In this document: piece by piece, positions 11,612 to 20,068 of the stretch
How the letters are laid out: every line of letters begins with the position of its first letter
Position numbering within the stretch: the first letter of the stretch is position 1
From: Campylobacter anatolicus
Lineage (GTDB): Bacteria > Campylobacterota > Campylobacteria > Campylobacterales > Campylobacteraceae
DNA: 64,000 bases
Assembly (NCBI RefSeq): GCF_018145655.1
Contig: NZ_JAGSSY010000002.1
Span: forward strand, 186,001-250,000
Direction of reading: 5' to 3'
Notes under the pieces: generated by a model
Told to the model about the DNA's origin: nothing
What the model saw: only the letters and a program-made list of their open reading frames with translations
Databases searched by the model: none
Translations under genes and position numbers: made by a program

Positions 11612-14600
11612 AAGCTACAGATATATTGGATAGAATAATAATTGGACGTGTTAAACCACGTATCTATGCCTTTACAACAAATACTATACCAAATTATTTG
11701 AAAGTGGGGGATACTTATAGATCCGTATCAAAAAGGATAAAAGAGTGGAAAGAATTTTTCCCGGAGCTTGAAGAAAAATATAATAAAGAAGCTATTATTG
11801 ATGAAAAAACCTATTTTAGAGATTATTCCATACATCAATATCTAGAAAATGATTTAAAGAAAAAACGCTTAACGAAAAAAGATTTAGATGAGGATATCTA
11901 CTACAGCAGAGAATTTTTTAAAGATACAGACGATTCTGATATTGATAATGCCATTAAAGACATAAAAGAAAATTATGAGTCAAATTCTGGGAAATATGAA
12001 TACTATAGCTCAGATAATAGACTACCCCAGATTTATCATTATGAAAGAGAAGAAGATTGGACTTTAAGACCAAATCAGCAAGCTGCGGTATATAATTTTA
12101 CAAAGGCTGTAAAAAATGGTAGAAAAAATCTTTTGATGTATGCAGTAATGCGTTTTGGTAAATCCTTCACCTCTCTTTGCTGTGCTTTGGAATTAAAAGC
12201 CAAGCTTGTATTAGTTGTATCAGCTAAGGCAGATGTAAAGGATGAATGGAAGAAGACGGTGGAAAGTGCTGGAAATTTTGTTGAATATGTGTTTTTAGAG
12301 GCATCTGATTTAGCCAATAATGAAAGTGCAATTAAGGATAAGCTATTAGAAGAGAAAAATGCTGTTGTTTTTCTCACTTTGCAAGACCTTCAAGGAGATG
12401 TCGTTAAAGATAAACACAGACAAATTTTTGGAGAGCAAGTAGACCTTTTAATTGTTGATGAAACACATTTTGGAGCAAGAGCAGAATCCTTTGGAAAAAT
12501 CTTAAAAGATGCAGGATATGATAAATCAGACAAAGAAAATATCAATAAATTTGATGATGAAAATATTGATATCAATGAAGCTGAAAAAGAGATCAAGAAA
12601 ATAAATGCAAGAATAAGATTGCATTTGTCTGGAACGCCATATCGTATTTTGATGGGCAGTGAGTTTGCAAAAGAAGATATCATCTCATTTGTTCAGTTTT
12701 CTGATATTGTCAAGGAACAAGAAGATTGGGATAGAAAATATCTAAATAACGATGATGTAAATGAATGGGACAACCCATATTATGGTTTCCCACAAATGAT
12801 TCGGTTTGCCTTTAATCCAAATAAATCATCACGTGAAAAAATGGAAGCTTTAAAGAAAAGTGGAGTTAGCTTTGCTTTTTCAAAATTATTTGAACCAAGG
12901 TCTATAAAAAAGGATAGCGAGAATAATAAACATAAAAAATTCATCAACGAAATTGAAATTCTTGATTTATTGCAAGTAATAGACGGTAGTAAAGAAGATG
13001 ATGAATTATTAGGCTTTTTAGATTACGATAAGATAAAAGAGGGCAAGATGTGTAGACATATGGTAATGGTATTGCCATATTGTGCGTCTTGTGATGCTAT
13101 GGAAGAGCTAATAAAACTACAAAAAGATACTTTTAAAAATTTAAGCGAATACGAGATTATTAATATTTCAGGAGTAGAAGCAAAGAGAGAGTATAAAAAA
13201 CCAAATGATATAAAAAATAAGATTAGAGAATGTGAAGCAAAAAATCAAAAAACCTTAACACTAACAGTTAATAGAATGCTCACAGGCTCTACAGTACAGC
13301 AGTGGGATACTATGCTTTATTTTAAGGATACGGCTTCTCCACAAGAATATGATCAGTCTATATTTAGACTTCAAAACCAGTATATCAGAATCTTATCTAG
13401 CGATAATGGGATTATTAAAGAGAACTTAAAACCACAAACATTGCTTGTTGATTTTGATCCTATCAGACTCTTTAGAATGCAAGAACAAAAATCACTTATT
13501 TATAATGTTAATACTGATAAAAATGGCAATAGTAAGCTAAAAGAAAGAATCATTGAAGAGCTTCGTATCTCTCCGATTATTATGATGAACCATAATAAAA
13601 TCAAAGAGGTAGAAGCTACTAATATTTTAGAAGCCATAAGTGAATATAACAATCAAAGAAGCATATCTGATGAGGTATTAGATATTCCTGTAGACTTATC
13701 AATACTTAATGATGAAGATGTCAGAGAGGCCATAGAAAGCCAAGCTGAATTTAATTCAAAACAAGGTTTAATAATCGATCCTAATCAAGGTGATGGCGAA
13801 GACTTAGATATTGATGAGCCTACAACAGATAGAGTAAAAAATACAGATGAGGCAAGACCAAATGAAAATGAAGAAGACTATAGTGAAACCAAGACTGCTG
13901 ATGAAATAAAAAAATTAGAGAATCAGATAAAAACATACTATCAAAGATTGCTTTTCTTCTCATTCTTGACTAAAGATAGAGTCTCTTCATTAGACGATAT
14001 TTTAAGTGTAATTGATAGTGCAGAAAATAGCAGACTTTCAAGAAATTTATTCTTAAAAAAGGATATTATTCAAAAGATAAGCGAGACTATGGATCCATTT
14101 AAAAGAAGTAGTTTGGATTATAAAATTCAAAACATATCTATGCTTGTTTCTGATGAAAGGATAGAACCACTCACAAGAGCTATGACATCTATAAAAAAAT
14201 TTAATAGAATGTCTGAGTCTGAGATAATTACACCATCAAGAGTGTGTGATGAGATGGTGTCGCTATTACCAAAAGATAGACTAAGAGAAATTATAAACAA
14301 TAAAGAAAAATTACTTGATACCGCTAGTAAATCAGGAGAGTATGCGGTATCTTTGTATAAGAGATTAACCTCTGAACTTCGATATTCTCACGAGGAAATA
14401 AAGGATATTATTTACTCTATCCCAACATCGCAGGTGGCATACGAATTTACGAGAAGATTTTATGAGATATTAAATCTAAATATAGATAATATAGCAATAA
14501 ATTTTAATGCTTATGATTTGATAGATGTTAATAATGAAAATGATAAAGTAGATTATAAAAAAATAAGCAATTTGCTAAAACAAGACAAAAAATTTAGCGA

Positions 14601-15663
14601 GATTAAATTAAATGATGAAATTAAGGCAGGTGATGATAAAGTGAAATTTGGAGCTGTAGTTGGCAATCCGCCGTATCAAATAAGTGATGGTGGGGCTCAG
14701 GCAAGTGCAAAGCCTATCTATCAGTATTTTGTTTTGCTTGGTAAAGAGCTTTCTTCTAATTATACTTGTTACATAACTCCTACAAGATGGTTTGCTGGAG
14801 GTAAGGGATTAGATGAGTTTAGAGATTTGATGCTTAGAGATAAAACGATAAAAGAGCTGCATGATTTTTTAACTCCAGAAGATCTGTTTCCTAATACCAA
14901 TAATAGGGGTGGTGTTTGCTATTTTATACAAGACAAAAATAAAACGGAATTGGAAGTGAAAGTTGTTACGCATAAGGATAATCAAGTTGTTTCTGATGTT
15001 AATAGAAGATTACTGATAGATGGTGTAGACATATTTGTTAGAGATAATTTTGGTTTAAGTGTTATAAATAAAATATTTTTAACAAAAGATAAACATATGC
15101 TCGATGATATTATATCAGCTAGGAAACCGTTTGGATTAGAAAGTAATTTTGTTAATAGTAGTCATTTTAAAATTGACGCAAAAAAACTTTCTAAGCCTGT
15201 AAAATGCTATGGAAAAAGTCAAAAAGTTGGATATATAGAAGAAAATTTAATATTAAATAATAAAGAATGGATTAATACTTGGAAAGTTTATACTCCATAT
15301 GCAAATAATATTGGTACAGAGTTAAAAGATGACAACCAAAATTCGTTTGTTGGTGAGCCAAATTCTGTATGTACGGAAACATTTTTAACCATTGGGGCAG
15401 AGGCCGAATTAACTGAGTTTTCGTCTATAAATTTGTCGTTGTATCTGAAAACCAAATTTGCAAGATATTTACATTTTTTGGCAAAAATAAGTCAGCACGG
15501 GACGAAAGCAACATATAAATTTGTTCCAATGCAAGACTTTACAAATAAATCAGATATAGACTGGACAAAGCCTATAAATGAGATTGACGAACAATTGTTT
15601 GATAAATATGGCCTATCTAATGAAGAACGAGAGCATATAAAATCTTCAATAAAAGATATGTAA
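11593..15663 (+). CDS. Large restriction fusion: GIY-YIG-like + SF2 helicase + N6-adenine methyltransferase
   Basis: The 1356-residue chain reads, in order: a GIY-YIG-like region at ~20-85 (R-I-Y, then Y-L-K-V-G, an arginine-rich helix, then S-I-H-Q-Y-L); a superfamily 2 helicase core with M-R-F-G-K-S (186-191), D-E-T-H (289-292), L-S-G-T-P-Y and a Q-S-I-F-R-L-Q motif VI; an acidic linker near 730-770; and a methyltransferase part with T-P-S-R-V-C, a weak motif I (L-L-D-T-A-S-K-S-G-E-Y-A) and N-P-P-Y at 1025-1028. A C-terminal recognition region ends D-I-D-W-T-K-P-I-N-E-I-D, a tail typical of Eco57I/LlaGI-type enzymes. This is a single-chain translocating restriction-modification enzyme. The expected catalytic Glu of the nuclease seems to be Asp. 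The target site cannot be read from sequence. Confidence 0.85.
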   Translation: MDDSRIEATDILDRIIIGRVKPRIYAFTTNTIPNYLKVGDTYRSVSKRIKEWKEFFPELEEKYNKEAIIDEKTYFRDYSIHQYLENDLKKKRLTKKDLDEDIYYSREFFKDTDDSDIDNAIKDIKENYESNSGKYEYYSSDNRLPQIYHYEREEDWTLRPNQQAAVYNFTKAVKNGRKNLLMYAVMRFGKSFTSLCCALELKAKLVLVVSAKADVKDEWKKTVESAGNFVEYVFLEASDLANNESAIKDKLLEEKNAVVFLTLQDLQGDVVKDKHRQIFGEQVDLLIVDETHFGARAESFGKILKDAGYDKSDKENINKFDDENIDINEAEKEIKKINARIRLHLSGTPYRILMGSEFAKEDIISFVQFSDIVKEQEDWDRKYLNNDDVNEWDNPYYGFPQMIRFAFNPNKSSREKMEALKKSGVSFAFSKLFEPRSIKKDSENNKHKKFINEIEILDLLQVIDGSKEDDELLGFLDYDKIKEGKMCRHMVMVLPYCASCDAMEELIKLQKDTFKNLSEYEIINISGVEAKREYKKPNDIKNKIRECEAKNQKTLTLTVNRMLTGSTVQQWDTMLYFKDTASPQEYDQSIFRLQNQYIRILSSDNGIIKENLKPQTLLVDFDPIRLFRMQEQKSLIYNVNTDKNGNSKLKERIIEELRISPIIMMNHNKIKEVEATNILEAISEYNNQRSISDEVLDIPVDLSILNDEDVREAIESQAEFNSKQGLIIDPNQGDGEDLDIDEPTTDRVKNTDEARPNENEEDYSETKTADEIKKLENQIKTYYQRLLFFSFLTKDRVSSLDDILSVIDSAENSRLSRNLFLKKDIIQKISETMDPFKRSSLDYKIQNISMLVSDERIEPLTRAMTSIKKFNRMSESEIITPSRVCDEMVSLLPKDRLREIINNKEKLLDTASKSGEYAVSLYKRLTSELRYSHEEIKDIIYSIPTSQVAYEFTRRFYEILNLNIDNIAINFNAYDLIDVNNENDKVDYKKISNLLKQDKKFSEIKLNDEIKAGDDKVKFGAVVGNPPYQISDGGAQASAKPIYQYFVLLGKELSSNYTCYITPTRWFAGGKGLDEFRDLMLRDKTIKELHDFLTPEDLFPNTNNRGGVCYFIQDKNKTELEVKVVTHKDNQVVSDVNRRLLIDGVDIFVRDNFGLSVINKIFLTKDKHMLDDIISARKPFGLESNFVNSSHFKIDAKKLSKPVKCYGKSQKVGYIEENLILNNKEWINTWKVYTPYANNIGTELKDDNQNSFVGEPNSVCTETFLTIGAEAELTEFSSINLSLYLKTKFARYLHFLAKISQHGTKATYKFVPMQDFTNKSDIDWTKPINEIDEQLFDKYGLSNEEREHIKSSIKDM

Positions 15664-15669
15664 GATAAT

Positions 15670-16041
15670 ATGGCTAATCATAAAAAACAAGATGAAATTT
15701 TTAAATTTATATATCAAAGTTATGGCATAAAAGGTGAAAGATTGTTTGAAAGATACCCCGAGTTTGTAGTATTTCGCCATATTCAAAATGAAAAATGGTT
15801 TGCTGTTTTTATGCTAGTTGAAAGTGAAAAATTAGGCTTTAAATCAGGACGACAGATACAAATTTTAAATTTAAAATGCAAGCCTGATTTGGCTAAAATT
15901 TTAAGAGATGATAGTCAAATTTTATTAGCTTATCATATGAATAAAAAACATTGGATAAGTGTTAATTTAGATAGTGACATTAAAGGTAGTGTAGTGCAGG
16001 ATCTGATAAAGACGAGCTTTGAGCTAACAAAAGGGCGATAA
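15670..16041 (+). CDS. MmcQ/YjbR family protein
   Basis: The 123-residue protein fits the MmcQ/YjbR fold (CyaY-like, double-wing): P-E-F-V-V-F-R-H near the start, K-W-F-A-V-F-M-L in the middle, L-N-L-K-C-K-P-D-L, and a closing Y-H-M-N-K-K-H-W-I-S-V block. Such proteins are small cytoplasmic proteins, some suggested to bind DNA; no activity is established. It starts six bases after the restriction fusion, so it is probably in the same transcript, but it could be a native gene that merely abuts the insert. Confidence 0.75.
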   Translation: MANHKKQDEIFKFIYQSYGIKGERLFERYPEFVVFRHIQNEKWFAVFMLVESEKLGFKSGRQIQILNLKCKPDLAKILRDDSQILLAYHMNKKHWISVNLDSDIKGSVVQDLIKTSFELTKGR

Positions 16042-16062
16042 AAAAATGAAAATTAAATTTAA

Positions 16063-16068
16063 TATAAT
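16063..16068 (+). promoter_or_regulatory. -10 box upstream of murC
   Basis: A perfect TATAAT lies in an AT-rich spacer 60 bases before the murC GTG, which itself has a GGGG ribosome site. It would restart transcription of core genes after the accessory insert. Confidence 0.45.
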
Positions 16069-16128
16069 GAGTTGCTCTTTTTTGAATTTGTTTATTATTA
16101 AAAATCTATCAAGTATGGGGAATTAAAA

Positions 16129-17436
16129 GTGAAAAAGGTACATTTTGTTGGGATAGGAGGTATTGGCATTTCTGCCATCGCCCGCTTTTTAAATGAAAAA
16201 GGACTAAAGATAAGTGGTAGTGATATCAAAGAGAGCAAAACTACGCTAGAGCTTCAAAAACAAGGCATAGAGGTGATGACGCCGCATTGTAAAGAGGCGA
16301 TAAAAGATCAAGATTTTGTAGTATATTCAGCAGCGATAAAAGATGATAATGTAGAGCTAGTTGAGGCTAAAAAGCGTGGGATAAAGTGCTTTTCTAGAAA
16401 AGAAATTTTACCCTACGTGCTTGAGGATAAGCGTGTATTTTCAGTTGCTGGAGCACACGGAAAAAGCACGACATCAGCTATGCTTTCAAGCTTGATAGAT
16501 GGCTCTGTTATCATCGGTGCCATATCAAAGCAGTTTGGCTCAAATATGCGATACGAGCAGAGTCAAAATGTCGTTTTTGAAGCAGATGAGAGCGATAGTA
16601 GCTTTTTAAACTCAAATCCATATCTAGCCGTTGTAACAAACGCAGAACCCGAACATATGGAGCATTATGATTATGATTTAGCAAAATTTTATGCTGCGTA
16701 TAAGGGGTTTTTAGAGCGTGCAAAGGTGCGTGTTATAAACGCTGAAGATGAGTTTTTAAGCACCTTAAAGATTGACGCTATACGACTTTTTCCTAGCACA
16801 GACATCACGGAAATGGCGATGGTTGTTAGAGACTATCAGCCGTACACGAGCTTTAATCTTAAAAATCTAGGTAAATTTGAAGTATTTGGTATGGGTCGGC
16901 ATATCGCCATAGACGCTAGTCTTGCTATACTTGCAGCACTACACGAAACGCCATTAAAAGATATAAGAGAGAAGCTTTTAAATTTTAAAGGGATAAAAAA
17001 GCGTTTTGATATATTACGTGCCGATAAAAACTTTATACTTATTGATGATTACGCACACCATCCAACTGAGATAAAAGCGACTTTGGCTTCGGTTTTTGAG
17101 TATGCAAAATTACTTGGAATTTCGCAAGTTACAGCGATATTTCAACCACATCGTTATACTAGATTAAGCACAAATTTAGCTGGATTTAAGGAGTGTTTTA
17201 AGGGGGTTGATGAGCTAGTTATTCTACCTGTTTATGCAGCAGGAGAGACGCCTATTGAAGTTGATATGAAAGCCGAGTTTAAGGAGTATAATCCGATATT
17301 TACAGATAGGGTTGAGCGAACAGAAAATGGAGTAGAATTTACCGATGAGTTTGGTGTGATAAATCGTTTAAGTGACGGCATAGTTGTGGGATTTGGTGCT
17401 GGGGACATTAGTATTCAGCTACGTGGAAGTTGTTAA
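16129..17436 (+). CDS. murC: UDP-N-acetylmuramate--L-alanine ligase
   Basis: MurC adds L-Ala to UDP-MurNAc, the first peptide step of peptidoglycan synthesis. The N-terminal Rossmann motif G-I-G-G-I-G-I-S and the ATP loop G-A-H-G-K-S-T-T are intact, as is the D-D-Y-A-H-H-P-T-E motif of the central and C-terminal domains. The length of 435 is normal for Campylobacterota. The start is GTG with GGGGAA upstream. It leads a run with the small membrane gene and mutS2. Confidence 0.96.
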   Translation: MKKVHFVGIGGIGISAIARFLNEKGLKISGSDIKESKTTLELQKQGIEVMTPHCKEAIKDQDFVVYSAAIKDDNVELVEAKKRGIKCFSRKEILPYVLEDKRVFSVAGAHGKSTTSAMLSSLIDGSVIIGAISKQFGSNMRYEQSQNVVFEADESDSSFLNSNPYLAVVTNAEPEHMEHYDYDLAKFYAAYKGFLERAKVRVINAEDEFLSTLKIDAIRLFPSTDITEMAMVVRDYQPYTSFNLKNLGKFEVFGMGRHIAIDASLAILAALHETPLKDIREKLLNFKGIKKRFDILRADKNFILIDDYAHHPTEIKATLASVFEYAKLLGISQVTAIFQPHRYTRLSTNLAGFKECFKGVDELVILPVYAAGETPIEVDMKAEFKEYNPIFTDRVERTENGVEFTDEFGVINRLSDGIVVGFGAGDISIQLRGSC

Positions 17437-17445
17437 AGGTATAAA

Positions 17446-17790
17446 ATGATAAGAAATTTAATTCTAGTTGTGGCTATTACTTGTTTGTTAGTGGCACTTT
17501 GGGCGATAAAAGATGAAAAACTTAGTAAAAAGACAAAAGCTATCATAACAGCAATTTTGGCGGTCATGTCGGTGATTGCGTATATTTACGAGCAAAATAT
17601 ATCTGAAAATGAGAGTAAAAGTATTGCTATATTAAATAAATTCAAGCAGGGCAAAACTATAGTTTGTGGCGAGTATAACGTAACAAATGATAAATTTAAC
17701 TATGAGTTTGGCACTGCGACATTTGTCGTAAAACGTGATATAAAAGAGCTTGATGGCGTTATAATTCCTATCAAAAAATGTGAGAAATGA
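17446..17790 (+). CDS. Small two-helix membrane protein of unknown function
   Basis: The 114-residue protein has two membrane helices (about 4-22 and 33-50) and a hydrophilic C-terminal half of ~60 residues, most likely periplasmic or cytoplasmic depending on orientation. AAGG precedes the ATG. It sits nine bases after murC and its stop overlaps the mutS2 start by four bases (ATGA). The murC / small membrane gene / mutS2 order resembles C. jejuni Cj1054-Cj1052. No family function is known to me. Confidence 0.75.
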   Translation: MIRNLILVVAITCLLVALWAIKDEKLSKKTKAIITAILAVMSVIAYIYEQNISENESKSIAILNKFKQGKTIVCGEYNVTNDKFNYEFGTATFVVKRDIKELDGVIIPIKKCEK

Positions 17791-20000
17791 TGAGTGGGTT
17801 TGATGAGATAATAACTCGCCTTGATCTAAGCGAGTATCTAGATAGTTTTAAGAGTTTTTTAGCACGTCCCAAGCCACTGTTTTTGCAAGGCGATAGTAAA
17901 ATTCACTTTGAAAATATAACTGAGCTTATAAACTATGAATTCGATGCACCACACGAGAGTATGAGTCTAGATGACGCATTAGCTAGGCTTAGCAAACAAG
18001 CTACACTTCACATCAGTGAAATTTATGAATTTGCAAAGATCATTCGCTATTTTTCCTATCTTAAAGGGCTTAAGTTTGCTAATCGCCTTGGTGAGTGGGT
18101 CGCAAAGATACAAATCCCTGCAAATATGCAAGAGATGGCAAATAGCTTTGATAAAGATGGCTTTTTTAAAGATAGCGTTGACGAGAGATTTGGAACGATA
18201 AAAAGAGTATTTGATGAGAAAAAAAACCAGATCGATGCCGAGCTAAAACGGCTTATTTATTCAAAGCACATCACGCCATACATTGTAGATACACAGGTGC
18301 ATTTTATTAACTCACAAGAGGCTCTACTCGTGCGTGGCGGTTTTAATCACGTGCTTAAAGGCACGATACTTGCACGTAGCTCTGGTGGGTATTTCTACGT
18401 TGCACCAGCGAATGTTGAACGGCTTAAAAATGAGCAAAGCGAGCTAATAAGTCGTCGCGAAGAGATAGTTTATGAACATTGCAAACGGCTAAGTGGCATG
18501 ATGAGTAAGTCACTTTTGTTTTTAAAATTTATAAACAACGCCTTTGATCAGTTTGATGCGTATCAGGCACGTGTGCGTCTAGCGAGAGCTAGGGATTATG
18601 AGTTTGTTTTACCAAATAGTTCGCATCGCATAAATTTAGTAAATTTTTCCCACCCAGCACTTAAAAACCCAAAGAGCATAAGCGTGGATTTTAGTAAAAA
18701 GGTATTACTTATAACAGGTGTAAATGCAGGTGGAAAGTCAATGCTATTAAAATCAATTATCTCAGCAACGCTTCTATCAAAGTATCTTTTACCTATGCGG
18801 ATAAATGCAAACGCCTCAACTATCGGCACGTTTAAAGAATTTGACGCTATCATTGAAGACCCGCAAAATGTTAAAAACGATATCTCTACTTTTGCTGGAC
18901 GGATGCTACACTTCTCACGCTTGTTTAGCAAACGCTCACTACTTATTGGCGTTGATGAGATAGAGCTAGGCACTGACTTTGAAGAGGCGGCTAGTCTTTA
19001 TGGCGTCATAATAGAAAAGCTAATTACACAAGATATAAAGATGATAATTACAACGCACCACAAGCGTTTGGCAATGCTACTTGCTAAAAATAGTGAGATT
19101 GAGCTAGTGGCTGCACTTTATGATGAAGTGGCTCAGCGTCCGAAATTTGAGTTTTTAAAAGGCACAATAGGCAAGTCCTATGCTTTTGAGACGGCTAGTC
19201 GATATGGCATACCGCCAAATTTAGTCGGCGAAGCCAAAAGAATTTATGGCGAAGATAAGGAAAATTTAAATGAAATTATTACAAAGACGCTAAATTTACA
19301 AACAAAACTTAATGAAGAACTAAGGCAAACTACGCAAAAAGAGCAAAAACTAAGTCGAATGCTTGATGATGTAAAAGAGCAAAAAGAGCGTGATGAAGCG
19401 AAAATTTCAGCCATTATCTCACGGCTTGAACGAGAGTATTTTGAAGCGATAAAACAGGCAAAATCAGTTATAAATTTAAAAGATACTAAGGACAAACAAC
19501 GTGCCTTAAACGCTGCTCACGAAAGAAAAACTAACATTGTAAAACCGCATATTAAAGCTATTGAAGAGCTAAAAATAGGCGATAATGTAAAATATGAAAA
19601 GATAAAAGGCGTTGTGTTAAACATCAGTAAAAATGACGCTATGATTGAAGTCGAAGGGATAAGACTACGTGTGCCAATAGCACTTTTACGTAAAAATAAC
19701 GCTCCAGTGCTATCACCTAAAAAGCCAGGCATAAATCTAAACGTGCAAAGGCCAACAAATGCGTCTGTAACGCTTGATCTGCACGGACTTAGAGCTGATG
19801 AGGCGATAGCTAAGCTAGATAAATTTATAAGTGATAGTTTGATTATGGGATTTGATGAAGTGCTTGTATATCACGGTATAGGCACAGGAAAGCTTTCATA
19901 TGCGGTTAAAAATTTCTTGAAATCACATCCTAGTGTGAAAGGATTTAGCGATGCAGCTCCTAATCAAGGAGGATTTGGTGCGAAAATAGTAAGATTTTAA
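17787..20000 (+). CDS. mutS2: MutS2 family DNA-binding ATPase/endonuclease with Smr domain
   Basis: MutS2 is a MutS paralogue that lacks the mismatch-reading domain and acts against recombination intermediates and, in some bacteria, on stalled ribosomes. The Walker A loop G-V-N-A-G-G-K-S is at 311-318 and Walker B L-I-G-V-D-E follows. A charged coiled coil covers ~490-580. The C-terminal Smr nuclease domain shows L-D-L-H-G-L and H-G-I-G-T-G-K-L. At 737 residues it is near the usual length for this phylum. Two adjacent ATG codons (17787 and 17790) could start it. Campylobacter lack MutL, so this is not part of mismatch repair. Confidence 0.93.
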   Translation: MMSGFDEIITRLDLSEYLDSFKSFLARPKPLFLQGDSKIHFENITELINYEFDAPHESMSLDDALARLSKQATLHISEIYEFAKIIRYFSYLKGLKFANRLGEWVAKIQIPANMQEMANSFDKDGFFKDSVDERFGTIKRVFDEKKNQIDAELKRLIYSKHITPYIVDTQVHFINSQEALLVRGGFNHVLKGTILARSSGGYFYVAPANVERLKNEQSELISRREEIVYEHCKRLSGMMSKSLLFLKFINNAFDQFDAYQARVRLARARDYEFVLPNSSHRINLVNFSHPALKNPKSISVDFSKKVLLITGVNAGGKSMLLKSIISATLLSKYLLPMRINANASTIGTFKEFDAIIEDPQNVKNDISTFAGRMLHFSRLFSKRSLLIGVDEIELGTDFEEAASLYGVIIEKLITQDIKMIITTHHKRLAMLLAKNSEIELVAALYDEVAQRPKFEFLKGTIGKSYAFETASRYGIPPNLVGEAKRIYGEDKENLNEIITKTLNLQTKLNEELRQTTQKEQKLSRMLDDVKEQKERDEAKISAIISRLEREYFEAIKQAKSVINLKDTKDKQRALNAAHERKTNIVKPHIKAIEELKIGDNVKYEKIKGVVLNISKNDAMIEVEGIRLRVPIALLRKNNAPVLSPKKPGINLNVQRPTNASVTLDLHGLRADEAIAKLDKFISDSLIMGFDEVLVYHGIGTGKLSYAVKNFLKSHPSVKGFSDAAPNQGGFGAKIVRF

Positions 20001-20068
20001 GTTTATTATAAAGATAAATTTATATTTTAATTGGTAAAATATTCAATTTTATAGGATAAGGAATATTT

